Assembly: GCF_017355935.1 (NCBI RefSeq)
Contig: NZ_JAFIQT010000003.1
Coordinates: 255,450 to 319,449 of the forward strand
Length of the DNA stretch: 64,000 bases
Direction: 5' to 3'
Source: Telluribacter humicola
Lineage (GTDB): Bacteria; Bacteroidota; Bacteroidia; Cytophagales; Spirosomataceae
Each line of letters starts with the position of its first letter. Positions within the stretch are counted from its first letter, which is position 1. Below are positions 52,839-62,009 of this stretch, one piece after another. The position numbers and the translations under genes were made by a program. Below the pieces are notes generated by a model. That model did not search any database, was not told the DNA's origin, and worked only from the letters and a program-made list of their open reading frames with translations.

Positions 52839-55208
52839 ATGACTGATCGTAAACACGTGGCTGTACCTGTAGAGTACGCCGACCCCGAAGAGCAGGACTT
52901 CAACCTGCAGGAGTACCTCCGCCGTTACCTGCGTTACTGGTACCTGTTCCCCCTGTTCGTGGGCCTTACGCTCACCGCCGCCTTCTTCTACCTGCAGATC
53001 GCCCAGCCGGTCTACCAGTCTACCGCTACCCTCCTTATCAAGGATGAGAAGAAGGGCGTTGGCGGCTCCACCACTGATATGCTTGAGGAGCTCACCCAGT
53101 TCAGCGGCAACAAGCTGGTTGAGAACGAAATGGAGATCCTGCAGTCCTATACGCTCATGAGCCAGGTCATCGACGAGCTGGGCCTGCAGGTAGGTTACGA
53201 GACCCGCGACGGCCTCGGCACCCGCGACCTCTACAAGCAGAGCCCCGTCCTCATTGAGCCCAAGGTACTCACCGAACACGCCTACCAGGAACCCCTGATT
53301 ATCCACCTCGAGGAAGGCAACCAATTCCGCCTCAACAGTGAGAGCGAGCTGCGCACCTTTGGCCGGACCTTCCGCAACGAATGGGGCGAATTCAAGGTCC
53401 TCAAGGGCGTAACCGGCTCCGTTGTGACCGAGGTCAAGGTAGTCTTCCGGGATCCTGTCCGCCTGACCGAGGATATCCTTGGGCGCATGGCCATTACCCA
53501 GCCTAACGTCAAGAGCACCGTACTGAGCCTCTCCTACGACGATGTATCCGTGCAGCGGGGTAAGGACGTGCTCAACAAGCTGCTGGACGTGTACATCCAG
53601 TCATCCCTCAACGACAAGAACCGCGAAGCCTCCAATACCCTCAAGTTCATCGAAGACCGCCTCGGCCTCATCACGGGCGAGCTGGGCGACGTGGAGCGCG
53701 ACGTAGAGTCGTACAAGCGAAATCAGGGCCTGACCGACATCAGCGCCGAGTCCCAGATCTTTCTGGATAATATCAAGGAAAACGACACCAAGCTCAACGA
53801 GGTCAACGTCCAGCTCCGCATCCTGGAGAGCGTCGAAAGCTACGTCCAGAGCGACAACGACGCCGTGGCCCCCGCTACCTACATGATCAACGACCCCGTC
53901 CTGGTGTCGCTGCTCACCCGCTTCAACGAGCTGGCCATCCAGCGCGAGCGCTACGCCCGCACTACCGCGGCCAACAACCCCCTGCTCGAGACCGTCAATA
54001 CCCAGCTGGCCAATACCCGCCAGGCCATCCGCGAAAACGTGCAAAACCTCAAGCGCGGCCTCGACCTGAGCCGCCAGAACCTCGAGTCGGTGAATAACCG
54101 CTTCTCAGCCGGGTTGCGCAGCATTCCCCAGAAGGAGCGTGAGTACGTAGGCATCAAGCGCCAGCAGACCATTAAGGAGGGCCTGTACCTCTACCTCCTG
54201 CAAAAGCGGGAAGAAACCGCCCTGGCCTACGCCTCTACCGTGACCGACAGCCGCCTGGTGGATGCGCCCAAGGCTTCCTTTCACCCTATCAAACCTAAGA
54301 AGTCCATTATCTGGTTAGGTGCCTTTGGCGCGGGGATTGCTATCCCGCTGATGCTGATCAACCTGCTGTTTATGCTCAACAACACCATCCAGACCCGCGA
54401 CGACATCGAGCAGATCGCCCGTGTCTCCATTCTGGGTGAGGTGGGGACGCTCAAAAAAGAAACCAGCCCCGATTCCATCATCAAAATGACCTCCCGCTCG
54501 GCCGTGGCCGAGCAGTTCCGGGCCCTGCGTACCAACTTGCAGTACCTGGGCGACGGCAGTTGCCGCACCATCATGCTCACCTCCTCCATAGGGGGCGAGG
54601 GCAAGAGCTTCGTCAGCATCAACCTGGCCGCCAGCCTGGCCTACGCCGATAAGCGCGTGATCCTGCTCGGTATGGACCTGCGCAAGCCTTCCCTGCAGGA
54701 GCGCCTGCGGGTACCCAACGACCGGGGCGTCACCAACTACCTCATCGGGCAGAGCCGCCTCTCCGACGTCATCCAGCCCACGGGCGTACACCCCCGCTTT
54801 GACGTCATTACCAGCGGCCCTATTCCACCCAACCCGTCGGAGCTGCTGAGCAACGGCCGCCTGCCCCAGCTCCTGGCCGAGCTGCGCGAGCAGTACGATT
54901 ACATCCTCATCGACTGCCCGCCCTTCGGCCTCGTGACCGACGCCGCCCTCATCGCCGAGCATGCCGAGGCTACCCTCTACCTGGTGCGCTTCAACTATAC
55001 CCTGCGCGACCACCTGCGCCACATTGGCGAATTGAGCCGTACCAAGCGCTTCCATAACCTCAGCGTTATTTTCAACGGCGTCAACTACGGTGCGGGCTAC
55101 GGCTACGGCTACGGCTACGGCGGATATGGCTACGGCTACTACGACGGCGAGGAGAGCCAGGTGCGCACCTGGCAGCACCGCCTCAAGCGCATGGTGGCTA
55201 AGAATTAA
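52839..55208 (+). CDS. wzc: Polysaccharide co-polymerase/tyrosine autokinase (Wzc type)
   Basis: The start at 52839 (MTDRKHVAVPVEYAD) is preferred over an upstream TTG, giving 789 aa. There is an N-terminal Wzz domain with the first TM (YWYLFPLFVGLTLTAAFFYL), a long coiled-coil periplasmic part (about 230-450), a second TM (LGAFGAGIAIPLMLINLLFML), then the BY-kinase domain. Its Walker A is SSIGGEGKSFVSIN, Walker A' LLGMDLRKPSL and Walker B ILIDCPPFGL. The tail is a Tyr/Gly cluster (YGYGYGYGGYGYGYY), the autophosphorylation site, encoded by GGCTAC repeats. The CpsB/YwqE-like phosphatase is the likely antagonist. Confidence 0.95.
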   Translation: MTDRKHVAVPVEYADPEEQDFNLQEYLRRYLRYWYLFPLFVGLTLTAAFFYLQIAQPVYQSTATLLIKDEKKGVGGSTTDMLEELTQFSGNKLVENEMEILQSYTLMSQVIDELGLQVGYETRDGLGTRDLYKQSPVLIEPKVLTEHAYQEPLIIHLEEGNQFRLNSESELRTFGRTFRNEWGEFKVLKGVTGSVVTEVKVVFRDPVRLTEDILGRMAITQPNVKSTVLSLSYDDVSVQRGKDVLNKLLDVYIQSSLNDKNREASNTLKFIEDRLGLITGELGDVERDVESYKRNQGLTDISAESQIFLDNIKENDTKLNEVNVQLRILESVESYVQSDNDAVAPATYMINDPVLVSLLTRFNELAIQRERYARTTAANNPLLETVNTQLANTRQAIRENVQNLKRGLDLSRQNLESVNNRFSAGLRSIPQKEREYVGIKRQQTIKEGLYLYLLQKREETALAYASTVTDSRLVDAPKASFHPIKPKKSIIWLGAFGAGIAIPLMLINLLFMLNNTIQTRDDIEQIARVSILGEVGTLKKETSPDSIIKMTSRSAVAEQFRALRTNLQYLGDGSCRTIMLTSSIGGEGKSFVSINLAASLAYADKRVILLGMDLRKPSLQERLRVPNDRGVTNYLIGQSRLSDVIQPTGVHPRFDVITSGPIPPNPSELLSNGRLPQLLAELREQYDYILIDCPPFGLVTDAALIAEHAEATLYLVRFNYTLRDHLRHIGELSRTKRFHNLSVIFNGVNYGAGYGYGYGYGGYGYGYYDGEESQVRTWQHRLKRMVAKN

Positions 55209-55427
55209 CCAACCAAGACTCTACCTATACACACGTTCCTATCCTACTGCTTAACAATGGGTTAACAGTAGGATAGGAATATAAAAAGAAAGGTTTTGAA
55301 CTATTGTGGAACTTACTAAACAGCCTTTTTATTTCCCCGGCTTTTGGTAATTTGGACATGCGAAGCAGATAACAGTTCTCTTGAACCAAAGCTATATAAC
55401 CTAACTCTCCCCTATATCCTCTATCTG

Positions 55428-56432
55428 ATGTCAAAAGTGTACCACGTGATCCTCTCCGGAGGAGTGGGCAGCCGTTTGTGGCCTGTTTCCCGCAAGTCCC
55501 AGCCTAAGCAGTACATTCCCCTCTTCGGGCAGAGGTCACTGTTCCAGCTTACGGCCGAGCGTAATAGGTCTCTCGCGGACCACATCATAGTCGTGGGCAA
55601 TAAAGATAACTATTTGCTTTCACAGGCTGACCTGACCCGGGCGGGCGTAGCCGATTGTATAGAGATCATCGAAGCCGCTCCCCGCAATACCGCCGCCGCC
55701 ATCGCGTTCAGCGCCTTCGCGGCTGCTCCTGATGATATTCTACTAATTACTCCATCCGACCACATTATTACGGGAGTCGAAGAATACGCACAGGCGGTTG
55801 GGGAAGCCATAGCGCTAGCCCGCGCCGGTTATATCGTCACCTTCGGCATCTTGCCTACTAAGCCCGAAACCGGCTACGGCTATATCGAGTACCAGGGACA
55901 GGATGTCCTTTCCTTCCGGGAAAAACCTGATGCCCGTACCGCCCAATCGTTCCTCGATAGCGGCAGCTTCCTCTGGAACAGCGGTATGTTCTGCTTCCAG
56001 GCTAGCACATTCTTGAATGAGCTTAAGAAACATGAACCTGCTATTTACGAAGCCGCCCTCCGCACCTGGAAAAGCCGTAATAATGCATTCCTGCCCGAAG
56101 CCGAAACAATGGAGATTCATTCCCTCAGCGTAGACTATGCGGTGATGGAGCGTTCCGACAGGATCAAGGTAGTGGAAGCCCGCTTTGGCTGGTCCGACCT
56201 TGGTTCTTTTGAATCCATCTGGGAGTACCTGCACGAGCAGGGCGAACAGCAGCATTTCATTAAGAACAACCTGGTGCTGGGTTGCAACAAGCACGTCGAG
56301 TTCCTGGGAGTCGACAGCCTCGTCCTAGTCGAAACGCCCGACGCCATCCTGGTACTATCCAAAGAGGCCTCGCAGGACGTCAAAAAGATCTACGAACGCC
56401 TCGAAAAAGAACAACCCGAACTAGTCAACTAA
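55428..56432 (+). CDS. manC: Mannose-1-phosphate guanylyltransferase
   Basis: The start at 55428 gives MSKVYHVILSGGVGSRLWPVSR, the standard N-terminus with the nucleotide-binding GGxGxRLWP motif. Further motifs are PKQYIPLF, PSDHII, the FREKPD motif and DYAVMERSDRIKVVEARFGWSDLGS. At about 334 aa it is the single-domain form without the isomerase half. It makes GDP-mannose, the substrate of gmd two genes downstream. Confidence 0.93.
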   Translation: MSKVYHVILSGGVGSRLWPVSRKSQPKQYIPLFGQRSLFQLTAERNRSLADHIIVVGNKDNYLLSQADLTRAGVADCIEIIEAAPRNTAAAIAFSAFAAAPDDILLITPSDHIITGVEEYAQAVGEAIALARAGYIVTFGILPTKPETGYGYIEYQGQDVLSFREKPDARTAQSFLDSGSFLWNSGMFCFQASTFLNELKKHEPAIYEAALRTWKSRNNAFLPEAETMEIHSLSVDYAVMERSDRIKVVEARFGWSDLGSFESIWEYLHEQGEQQHFIKNNLVLGCNKHVEFLGVDSLVLVETPDAILVLSKEASQDVKKIYERLEKEQPELVN

Positions 56433-56469
56433 TATAGCCTCATGATCAGGGCGAAATCTAAGATTAAGC

Positions 56470-56533
56470 ACTGGACATTGGTCATTAAGAATTAAAAGAT
56501 TGGTCACTGGTCACTGGTAATTGGTAATTAATA
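56470..56533 (+). repeat. Heptamer array between manC and fcl, abutting the fcl start
   Basis: GGTCACT, GGTCACT, GGTAATT, GGTAATT (56502-56529), then AATA-ATG, the ATG being the fcl start at 56534. Looser units (GGACATTGGTCATT) begin near 56473. Confidence 0.85.
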
Positions 56534-57475
56534 ATGGAAAAGAAAAGCAAAATATACGTAGCAGGCCACCGCGGTATGGTAGGCTCTGCCCTGGTAAGAG
56601 CCTTGGAAAAGCAGGGTTTTACCAACCTCGTCACCCGCACCTCTTCTGAGCTGGATCTTCGGGATCAGCAGGCCGTTGCCCGGTTCTTCGCCGAGGAACA
56701 ACCGGATTATGTGTTCTTGGCTGCCGCCAAAGTAGGGGGTATCCTCGCCAATAACACCTACCGGGCCGAGTTCCTCTACGACAACCTCATGATGGAGGCT
56801 AACGTCATCCACCAAGCGTACGTTCAGGGCGTGAAAAAGCTGCTATTTCTGGGTTCTTCCTGCATCTACCCCAAGCTGGCCCCCCAACCCCTGCGAGAAG
56901 ACGCATTACTAACTGGCCTGCTCGAGCCCACCAATGAGCCCTACGCTATTGCCAAGATCGCCGGCATCAAACTCTGCGAAGCCTACCGCGACCAGTACGG
57001 CTGCAACTTCATCAGCGTCATGCCCACCAACCTCTACGGCTACGGAGACAACTACGACCTCCAGGGCTCCCACGTCCTGCCCGCCCTCATCCGCAAATTT
57101 CACGAGGCCAAAGTAGAAGGCAAGCCCCAGGTAGAAGTATGGGGTACCGGCAGCCCGAAACGTGAGTTCCTCTTTGCCGACGACCTGGCCGATGCTTGCC
57201 TCCACCTGATGGAAAATTACAATGAACGGGAGCTGGTCAACATCGGCAGCGGCGAAGACCTCAGCATCCGGGAGTTGGTCTCACTGGTAGCTACTGTCAT
57301 AGGGTATGAAGGCGAGGTAAAATGGAATACAGATAAGCCGGATGGTACTCCCCGCAAGCTCATGGATGTTTCCAAACTGCATGGGCTAGGCTGGAAGCAT
57401 ACCATCGAGCTCCCCGAAGGAATTCAGCTCGCTTACCAGGACTTCTTGCAGCACTACGAGCAGTACGCGCTTTGA
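56534..57475 (+). CDS. fcl: GDP-L-fucose synthase, second copy (capsule locus)
   Basis: The 313-aa paralogue of the gene at 36632 is alignable over its whole length. It has [34 protein letters not shown] and [10 protein letters not shown] with catalytic Ser, Tyr and Lys. It performs the last step to GDP-L-fucose after Gmd, encoded immediately downstream. Flanking heptamer arrays on both sides separate it from manC and gmd, although all three lie in the same direction. Confidence 0.95.
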   Translation: MEKKSKIYVAGHRGMVGSALVRALEKQGFTNLVTRTSSELDLRDQQAVARFFAEEQPDYVFLAAAKVGGILANNTYRAEFLYDNLMMEANVIHQAYVQGVKKLLFLGSSCIYPKLAPQPLREDALLTGLLEPTNEPYAIAKIAGIKLCEAYRDQYGCNFISVMPTNLYGYGDNYDLQGSHVLPALIRKFHEAKVEGKPQVEVWGTGSPKREFLFADDLADACLHLMENYNERELVNIGSGEDLSIRELVSLVATVIGYEGEVKWNTDKPDGTPRKLMDVSKLHGLGWKHTIELPEGIQLAYQDFLQHYEQYAL

Positions 57476-57479
57476 ACTA

Positions 57480-57507
57480 TTAGTTGTTAGGCGTTAGCTA
57501 TTAGCTC
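57480..57507 (+). repeat. Heptamer array, TTAGnnn type
   Basis: TTAGTTG, TTAGGCG, TTAGCTA, TTAGCTC in 7-nt phase, starting 5 nt after the fcl stop. Confidence 0.8.
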
Positions 57508-57569
57508 AAAGAAGTATAGTAGATATCTGAACGAATTGAAGATAATAACAAAGAAAAAAATACAATATC

Positions 57570-58739
57570 ATGAATAACCTCTCTTCTATTCCCACCAATA
57601 ACAAAGTAGCCCTTATTACGGGTGTAACCGGCCAGGATGGTGCTTATCTGAGCGAGTTGCTACTCAGCAAAGGCTATACGGTTCACGGCATTAAGCGGCG
57701 TAGTTCCCTGTTTAACACCGACAGAATAGACCACCTCTACCAGGATCCCCACGTAGAAGATCCCCGCTTCATCCTCCACTACGGCGACCTGACCGATTCG
57801 ATGAACCTCACCCGCATTATCCAGGAGGTGCAGCCCGATGAGATCTACAACCTGGCCGCCATGAGCCACGTAAAGGTAAGCTTTGATGAACCTGAATATA
57901 CCGCCAATGCTGATGGTATCGGTACCTTACGTATCCTGGAGGCAGTTCGTGTATTAGGACTCACCAAAAAGACCCGCATCTACCAGGCATCTACTTCCGA
58001 GCTATACGGACTGGTGCAGGCCGTGCCGCAGTCAGAGACTACCCCCTTCTACCCCCGCTCCCCTTACGCCGTAGCCAAGCTGTACGCCTACTGGATCACG
58101 GTCAACTACCGCGAGGCCTACAACATGTACGCCTGCAACGGTATCCTGTTCAACCACGAGTCGCCCTTGCGCGGTGAGACCTTCGTAACCCGCAAGATTA
58201 CTCGGGCAGCCGCTAAAATTGTCCTGGGCCTGCAGGATTGCCTATACATGGGTAACATTGACGCCCAGCGGGACTGGGGACATGCCAAAGACTACGTAGA
58301 AGCCATGTACCTGATTCTGCAGCAGGAGCAGCCGGAAGACTTTGTCATTGCGACCGGTGTGACTACCAGGGTACGGGAGTTTATCCGTCAGACCTTCGCT
58401 TTCTTGGGAGTAATTGTAGAGTTTACCGGAGAGGCTGAAAATGAAGTAGGCACCATAGTAGCCGTAGATAATAATCGGCAGGAGGAGTTAGGTATTACTT
58501 GCGGCCCCTATCTGGCAGAAGGAACAGTGGTATTGCGTATAGATCCGCGTTACTATCGTCACACAGAGGTAGAGTTGCTGATCGGTGACCCAAAAAAGTC
58601 GCAGAAAAAGCTGGGATGGAAGCCAAAGTTTACGCTGGATATGTTGATAGAGGATATGGCACTAGCCGATTTACGTCTCTTTCAAAAGGATAAGCTTCTG
58701 TTAAATGAAGGCTTCAATGTTTTGAATCATTTCGAGTAA
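57570..58739 (+). CDS. gmd: GDP-mannose 4,6-dehydratase
   Basis: The 389-aa SDR enzyme has the NADP motif [42 protein letters not shown], the catalytic STSELYG with Thr/Ser-Glu, and [10 protein letters not shown] (Tyr, Lys). [16 protein letters not shown] is the Gmd-specific block. It converts GDP-mannose to GDP-4-keto-6-deoxy-mannose for Fcl. It ends the GC-normal part of the locus and is followed by a hairpin. Confidence 0.95.
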   Translation: MNNLSSIPTNNKVALITGVTGQDGAYLSELLLSKGYTVHGIKRRSSLFNTDRIDHLYQDPHVEDPRFILHYGDLTDSMNLTRIIQEVQPDEIYNLAAMSHVKVSFDEPEYTANADGIGTLRILEAVRVLGLTKKTRIYQASTSELYGLVQAVPQSETTPFYPRSPYAVAKLYAYWITVNYREAYNMYACNGILFNHESPLRGETFVTRKITRAAAKIVLGLQDCLYMGNIDAQRDWGHAKDYVEAMYLILQQEQPEDFVIATGVTTRVREFIRQTFAFLGVIVEFTGEAENEVGTIVAVDNNRQEELGITCGPYLAEGTVVLRIDPRYYRHTEVELLIGDPKKSQKKLGWKPKFTLDMLIEDMALADLRLFQKDKLLLNEGFNVLNHFE

Positions 58740-58745
58740 TATATA

Positions 58746-58787
58746 TTTTCACTACATCGATATTATTTTTTTTCGATGTAGTGAAAA
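58746..58787 (+). terminator. Hairpin after gmd, at the composition boundary
   Basis: A perfect 15-bp stem TTTTCACTACATCGA / TCGATGTAGTGAAAA (58746-58760 / 58773-58787). Its T-run is in the loop, not after the stem, so efficient termination is uncertain. Confidence 0.5.
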
Positions 58788-58845
58788 TTAAACGCTAATT
58801 AGATTAAATGATTCTAAATGAGAAGGAATAATTCTATTACTAAAT

Positions 58846-60114
58846 ATGTTAGCAAAGGCATATAATCTAAATAGATTCTCAAATCTTTTTAAGGCGCTTT
58901 CAATAACAGCTACTACACAGATAACCATACAACTAATCAGCTTAACAAGTGGTATTATGGTTATTAGAAGCCTTTCCATAACAGAATATGCACTGTACAC
59001 ATTAGCTAATAATATGCTAGGGGCTATGAATATTCTTTCAAATGGTGGTATAGTTTCTGGTGTTATATCGGAAGGCGGAAAAGTGTGGGACGATAGAAAT
59101 AAACTTGGCGCTGTAGTAGCTACTGGCTTAGATTTAAGAAAAAGATTCGCTATAATCAGCATAATAATAATAGAAGCAATCCTGCTATATCTACTAAAAA
59201 AAAATGAGGCAACTTGGCTAGAATCAATTCTTATTTGCTTGTCATTGATGCCAGCTTACATTTCAAATCTATCAGGTTCAATGTACGAAATTGCTCCAAA
59301 ACTTAACCAAGACCTATATCCATTACAAAAAAATCAATTGATCGCGAATATCGGAAGATTGTTGATGCTAACTATTAGTATAACATTTTTTCCATTCACC
59401 GCAATTGCATTATTATCAGATGGGATACCAAAGATTATAACAAATATTAGATTAAAAGCTATTTCTGAAAAATTCGCTAATGTATATAATAATAAAGATA
59501 AAGAAATCAAAAGACGAATACTCTCAAACGTAAAGAGAGTTCTACCAAGCGATATTTATAATATATTTTCAGCACAGATAACAGTTTGGATCCTTACTAT
59601 CTTTGGAAGCACATCAGCTATTGCACAAGTTGGTGCACTTTATAGGATAGCCTCAGTACTAACTCTATTCAATGTAGTTTTTAACACAATTATAATCCCA
59701 AGATATTCAAGATTGAAGGAAGACAAAACCATATTAATTGAAAAGTTACTAAATATTATATTTGTACTTTTAATAGTATGCTCAACATTGATATTTATTA
59801 TATATCTATTTTCTAAACAAGTAACATGGATACTCGGGAACAATTACAAAGGTTTAGAAACTGAGATAACATTAGTTATGATATTATTTAGTATAAATTT
59901 TTTTTCAAACAGTGTAAATACGTTATGTATAAGTAGAAGCTGGGCTATAAATCCATTATTAATAATAATCATAAATATTATTTCAATATTGATAGGCATT
60001 TATATATTTAATCCTTCAACATTATACCAAACGTTAATCTTCAATATATTTGTATCTTCTGTGATGGCCTTGATAAACATTCTATTTGCATTTAGAAGAG
60101 TATACATATTATAG
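58846..60114 (+). CDS. wzx: Wzx-type polysaccharide flippase
   Basis: The 422-aa very hydrophobic protein has about 12 helices. It begins FSNLFKALSITATTQITIQLISLTSGIMVIRSLSI, the MVF/MATE-type first helices of oligosaccharide flippases, and later has GALYRIASVLTLFNVVFNTIIIPRYSRLKED. It would flip undecaprenyl-linked repeat units across the inner membrane. Codon use is markedly AT-rich compared with gmd. Confidence 0.82.
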   Translation: MLAKAYNLNRFSNLFKALSITATTQITIQLISLTSGIMVIRSLSITEYALYTLANNMLGAMNILSNGGIVSGVISEGGKVWDDRNKLGAVVATGLDLRKRFAIISIIIIEAILLYLLKKNEATWLESILICLSLMPAYISNLSGSMYEIAPKLNQDLYPLQKNQLIANIGRLLMLTISITFFPFTAIALLSDGIPKIITNIRLKAISEKFANVYNNKDKEIKRRILSNVKRVLPSDIYNIFSAQITVWILTIFGSTSAIAQVGALYRIASVLTLFNVVFNTIIIPRYSRLKEDKTILIEKLLNIIFVLLIVCSTLIFIIYLFSKQVTWILGNNYKGLETEITLVMILFSINFFSNSVNTLCISRSWAINPLLIIIINIISILIGIYIFNPSTLYQTLIFNIFVSSVMALINILFAFRRVYIL

Positions 60115-60132
60115 TCAATAAAAAGGTAAAGC

Positions 60133-60726
60133 ATGGCAGGTTTCAAATATCTTTGGAATAATAGGGTAAGACTACCATTTGGAAGTTTTGCTTTTTTTAA
60201 AACTTGGGCAAAAAGAATTTTATTAATTAGGTCTACAACGAAAAGGAATATTAGAAGAGCATATCTTAATACCCAAGGAGCTAATATACACGAATGTGCA
60301 GAGATAAGTGATACTATTATAAATGGGAGAAAATCAAATTTAACAGTCGGTGCGTTTACATTCATAGGCAAAGCTAATTTAGCCTTACATGATAGAATAG
60401 TTATAGGAGAAAGAGTTTGTATAAATGACGGAGTACATTTACTTACAGCTTCACATGATGTAAATGATCCACAATGGCAACATGTAAAAGCACCAATTAT
60501 TATAGATGACTTTGCATGGATATGCACTTCTGCAATTATACTATCCGGAGTTCATATAGGTAAAGGTGCTGTTGTTGGTGCAGGTGCTATTGTAAGCAAA
60601 GATGTTAAAGACTGGGAAATAGTGGTAGGAAACCCTGCGAAAGCGATAACAAAAAAAAGGAATAGTAATTTAAAATATAATCCTTGTGGCTTTTTAGCTG
60701 CGAATAAAGCATGGCTTGAGGGCTAA
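60133..60726 (+). CDS. Left-handed beta-helix acyltransferase (WcaF/MaaT-like)
   Basis: The 197-aa protein has a short hydrophobic/basic N-terminus, then hexapeptide repeats (LTVGAFTFIGKANLALHDRIVIGERVCINDGVHLLTASHDVNDP and later IGKGAVVGAGAIVSKDV). The conserved His of TASHD is the catalytic base. It probably O-acetylates a sugar of the capsule repeat unit. It lies 18 bp after wzx. Confidence 0.85.
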   Translation: MAGFKYLWNNRVRLPFGSFAFFKTWAKRILLIRSTTKRNIRRAYLNTQGANIHECAEISDTIINGRKSNLTVGAFTFIGKANLALHDRIVIGERVCINDGVHLLTASHDVNDPQWQHVKAPIIIDDFAWICTSAIILSGVHIGKGAVVGAGAIVSKDVKDWEIVVGNPAKAITKKRNSNLKYNPCGFLAANKAWLEG

Positions 60727-60747
60727 AGCACCTTTAAAATTAAAATA

Positions 60748-61992
60748 ATGAAAGTTATTGTTGCACATCCAACAGCAAATTCGAATGTTAGAGCATCCAT
60801 AAAAGGATTTGCAGAGAAAAATATTTTACAAAATTTTTATACTAGTATAGCTGTTTTCGAAGGCAGTACATTAGAAAGCTTTAGCAAAATAAAATATTTC
60901 AATGAATTAAAGCGTAGAGAATTTGACAATAGCTTAAAACCTTATGTAAAGCAAAGACCTTGGACTGAATTGGGTAGACAACTATCAAAAAAATTTAATT
61001 TCCCTTCTCTTACTCTGCACGAACAAGGGAAATTTTGTACGGATGCTGTTTATAGAGATATGGACAGCTATTTATCAAACGAGTTGAATAAAGTAAATGT
61101 AGAAGATACAAGAGCTGTATATCTATATGAGGATGGAGCATTAAGCACTTTTTTAAGATCCAAAGACATTGGGTTGAAATGCATATTTGACGCACCACTA
61201 GGCTATTGGCGATCTGCAAGAAGATTGTTAGCTTCGGAAGTTACAAATAGGCCTGAATGGGTTTCAACTTTAACTGGATTTAAGGACTCAACAGCTAAAT
61301 TAAAGAGGAAAGATCTCGAACTTAGCTTAGCAGATCACATTATAGTTGCTAGTAGTTTTACGAAAGAGACACTTAAAGAATTTCCTGGACAACTTTCACC
61401 TATTTCAGTAATTCCATACGGTTTCCCACCTATTAATAAAAGTAAAATCTATAAAAATTTAATTAATAGACCTTTAAATATTTTATTTGTAGGAGGCTTA
61501 TCTCAAAGAAAAGGTATAGCAAATTTATTTGAGGCTGTAGGCTACTTTGGAGACAAAGTGAATTTAACTGTTGTGGGAGGCAAACCTGTTAATGATTGCA
61601 ATGCTTTGAACGATGCTTTATCTAAACACAAATGGATCCCAAGTATAGCTCATCATGAAGTTTTAGATTTAATGAGAGAACATGATGTTTTTATATTTCC
61701 ATCATTGTTCGAAGGCTTTGGATTAGTTATAACCGAATCAATGTCGCAAGGTACACCAGTTATAACAACGGAAAGAACTGCTGGACCAGATATCATAAAT
61801 AATAATGAGAGTGGATGGATTGTTGAAGCTGGATCTACAACTAGTCTTATAACTGCTATTGATGAAATCCTATCTAATCCAAACATTTTAAAAAGGGTAG
61901 GAATGGCAGCAATGGAAAAAGCTTATTCAAGACCATGGCATATGTATGGCGACGAACTTGCAGATAAAGTCTTCGAACTAATCAAAGATTAA
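60748..61992 (+). CDS. Glycosyltransferase, GT4 type
   Basis: The 414-aa GT-B enzyme has a C-terminal donor-binding half beginning ILFVGGLSQRKGIANLFEAV. It closes with FIFPSLFEGFGLVITESMSQG, containing the E-x7-E motif of family GT4, then PVITTERTAGPDII. The N-terminal half has no recognised specificity. It would add one sugar to the repeat unit at the inner membrane. Part of the AT-rich cassette. Confidence 0.88.
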   Translation: MKVIVAHPTANSNVRASIKGFAEKNILQNFYTSIAVFEGSTLESFSKIKYFNELKRREFDNSLKPYVKQRPWTELGRQLSKKFNFPSLTLHEQGKFCTDAVYRDMDSYLSNELNKVNVEDTRAVYLYEDGALSTFLRSKDIGLKCIFDAPLGYWRSARRLLASEVTNRPEWVSTLTGFKDSTAKLKRKDLELSLADHIIVASSFTKETLKEFPGQLSPISVIPYGFPPINKSKIYKNLINRPLNILFVGGLSQRKGIANLFEAVGYFGDKVNLTVVGGKPVNDCNALNDALSKHKWIPSIAHHEVLDLMREHDVFIFPSLFEGFGLVITESMSQGTPVITTERTAGPDIINNNESGWIVEAGSTTSLITAIDEILSNPNILKRVGMAAMEKAYSRPWHMYGDELADKVFELIKD

Positions 61993-62009
61993 GTTAATCC
62001 ATAATAGAT

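Noticed and set aside
54315-55178. 287-codon open frame antisense to the wzc kinase domain
   Set aside because: It mirrors the codon bias of wzc, is extremely Ala/Val/Gly-rich, and the sense strand carries clear Walker motifs.
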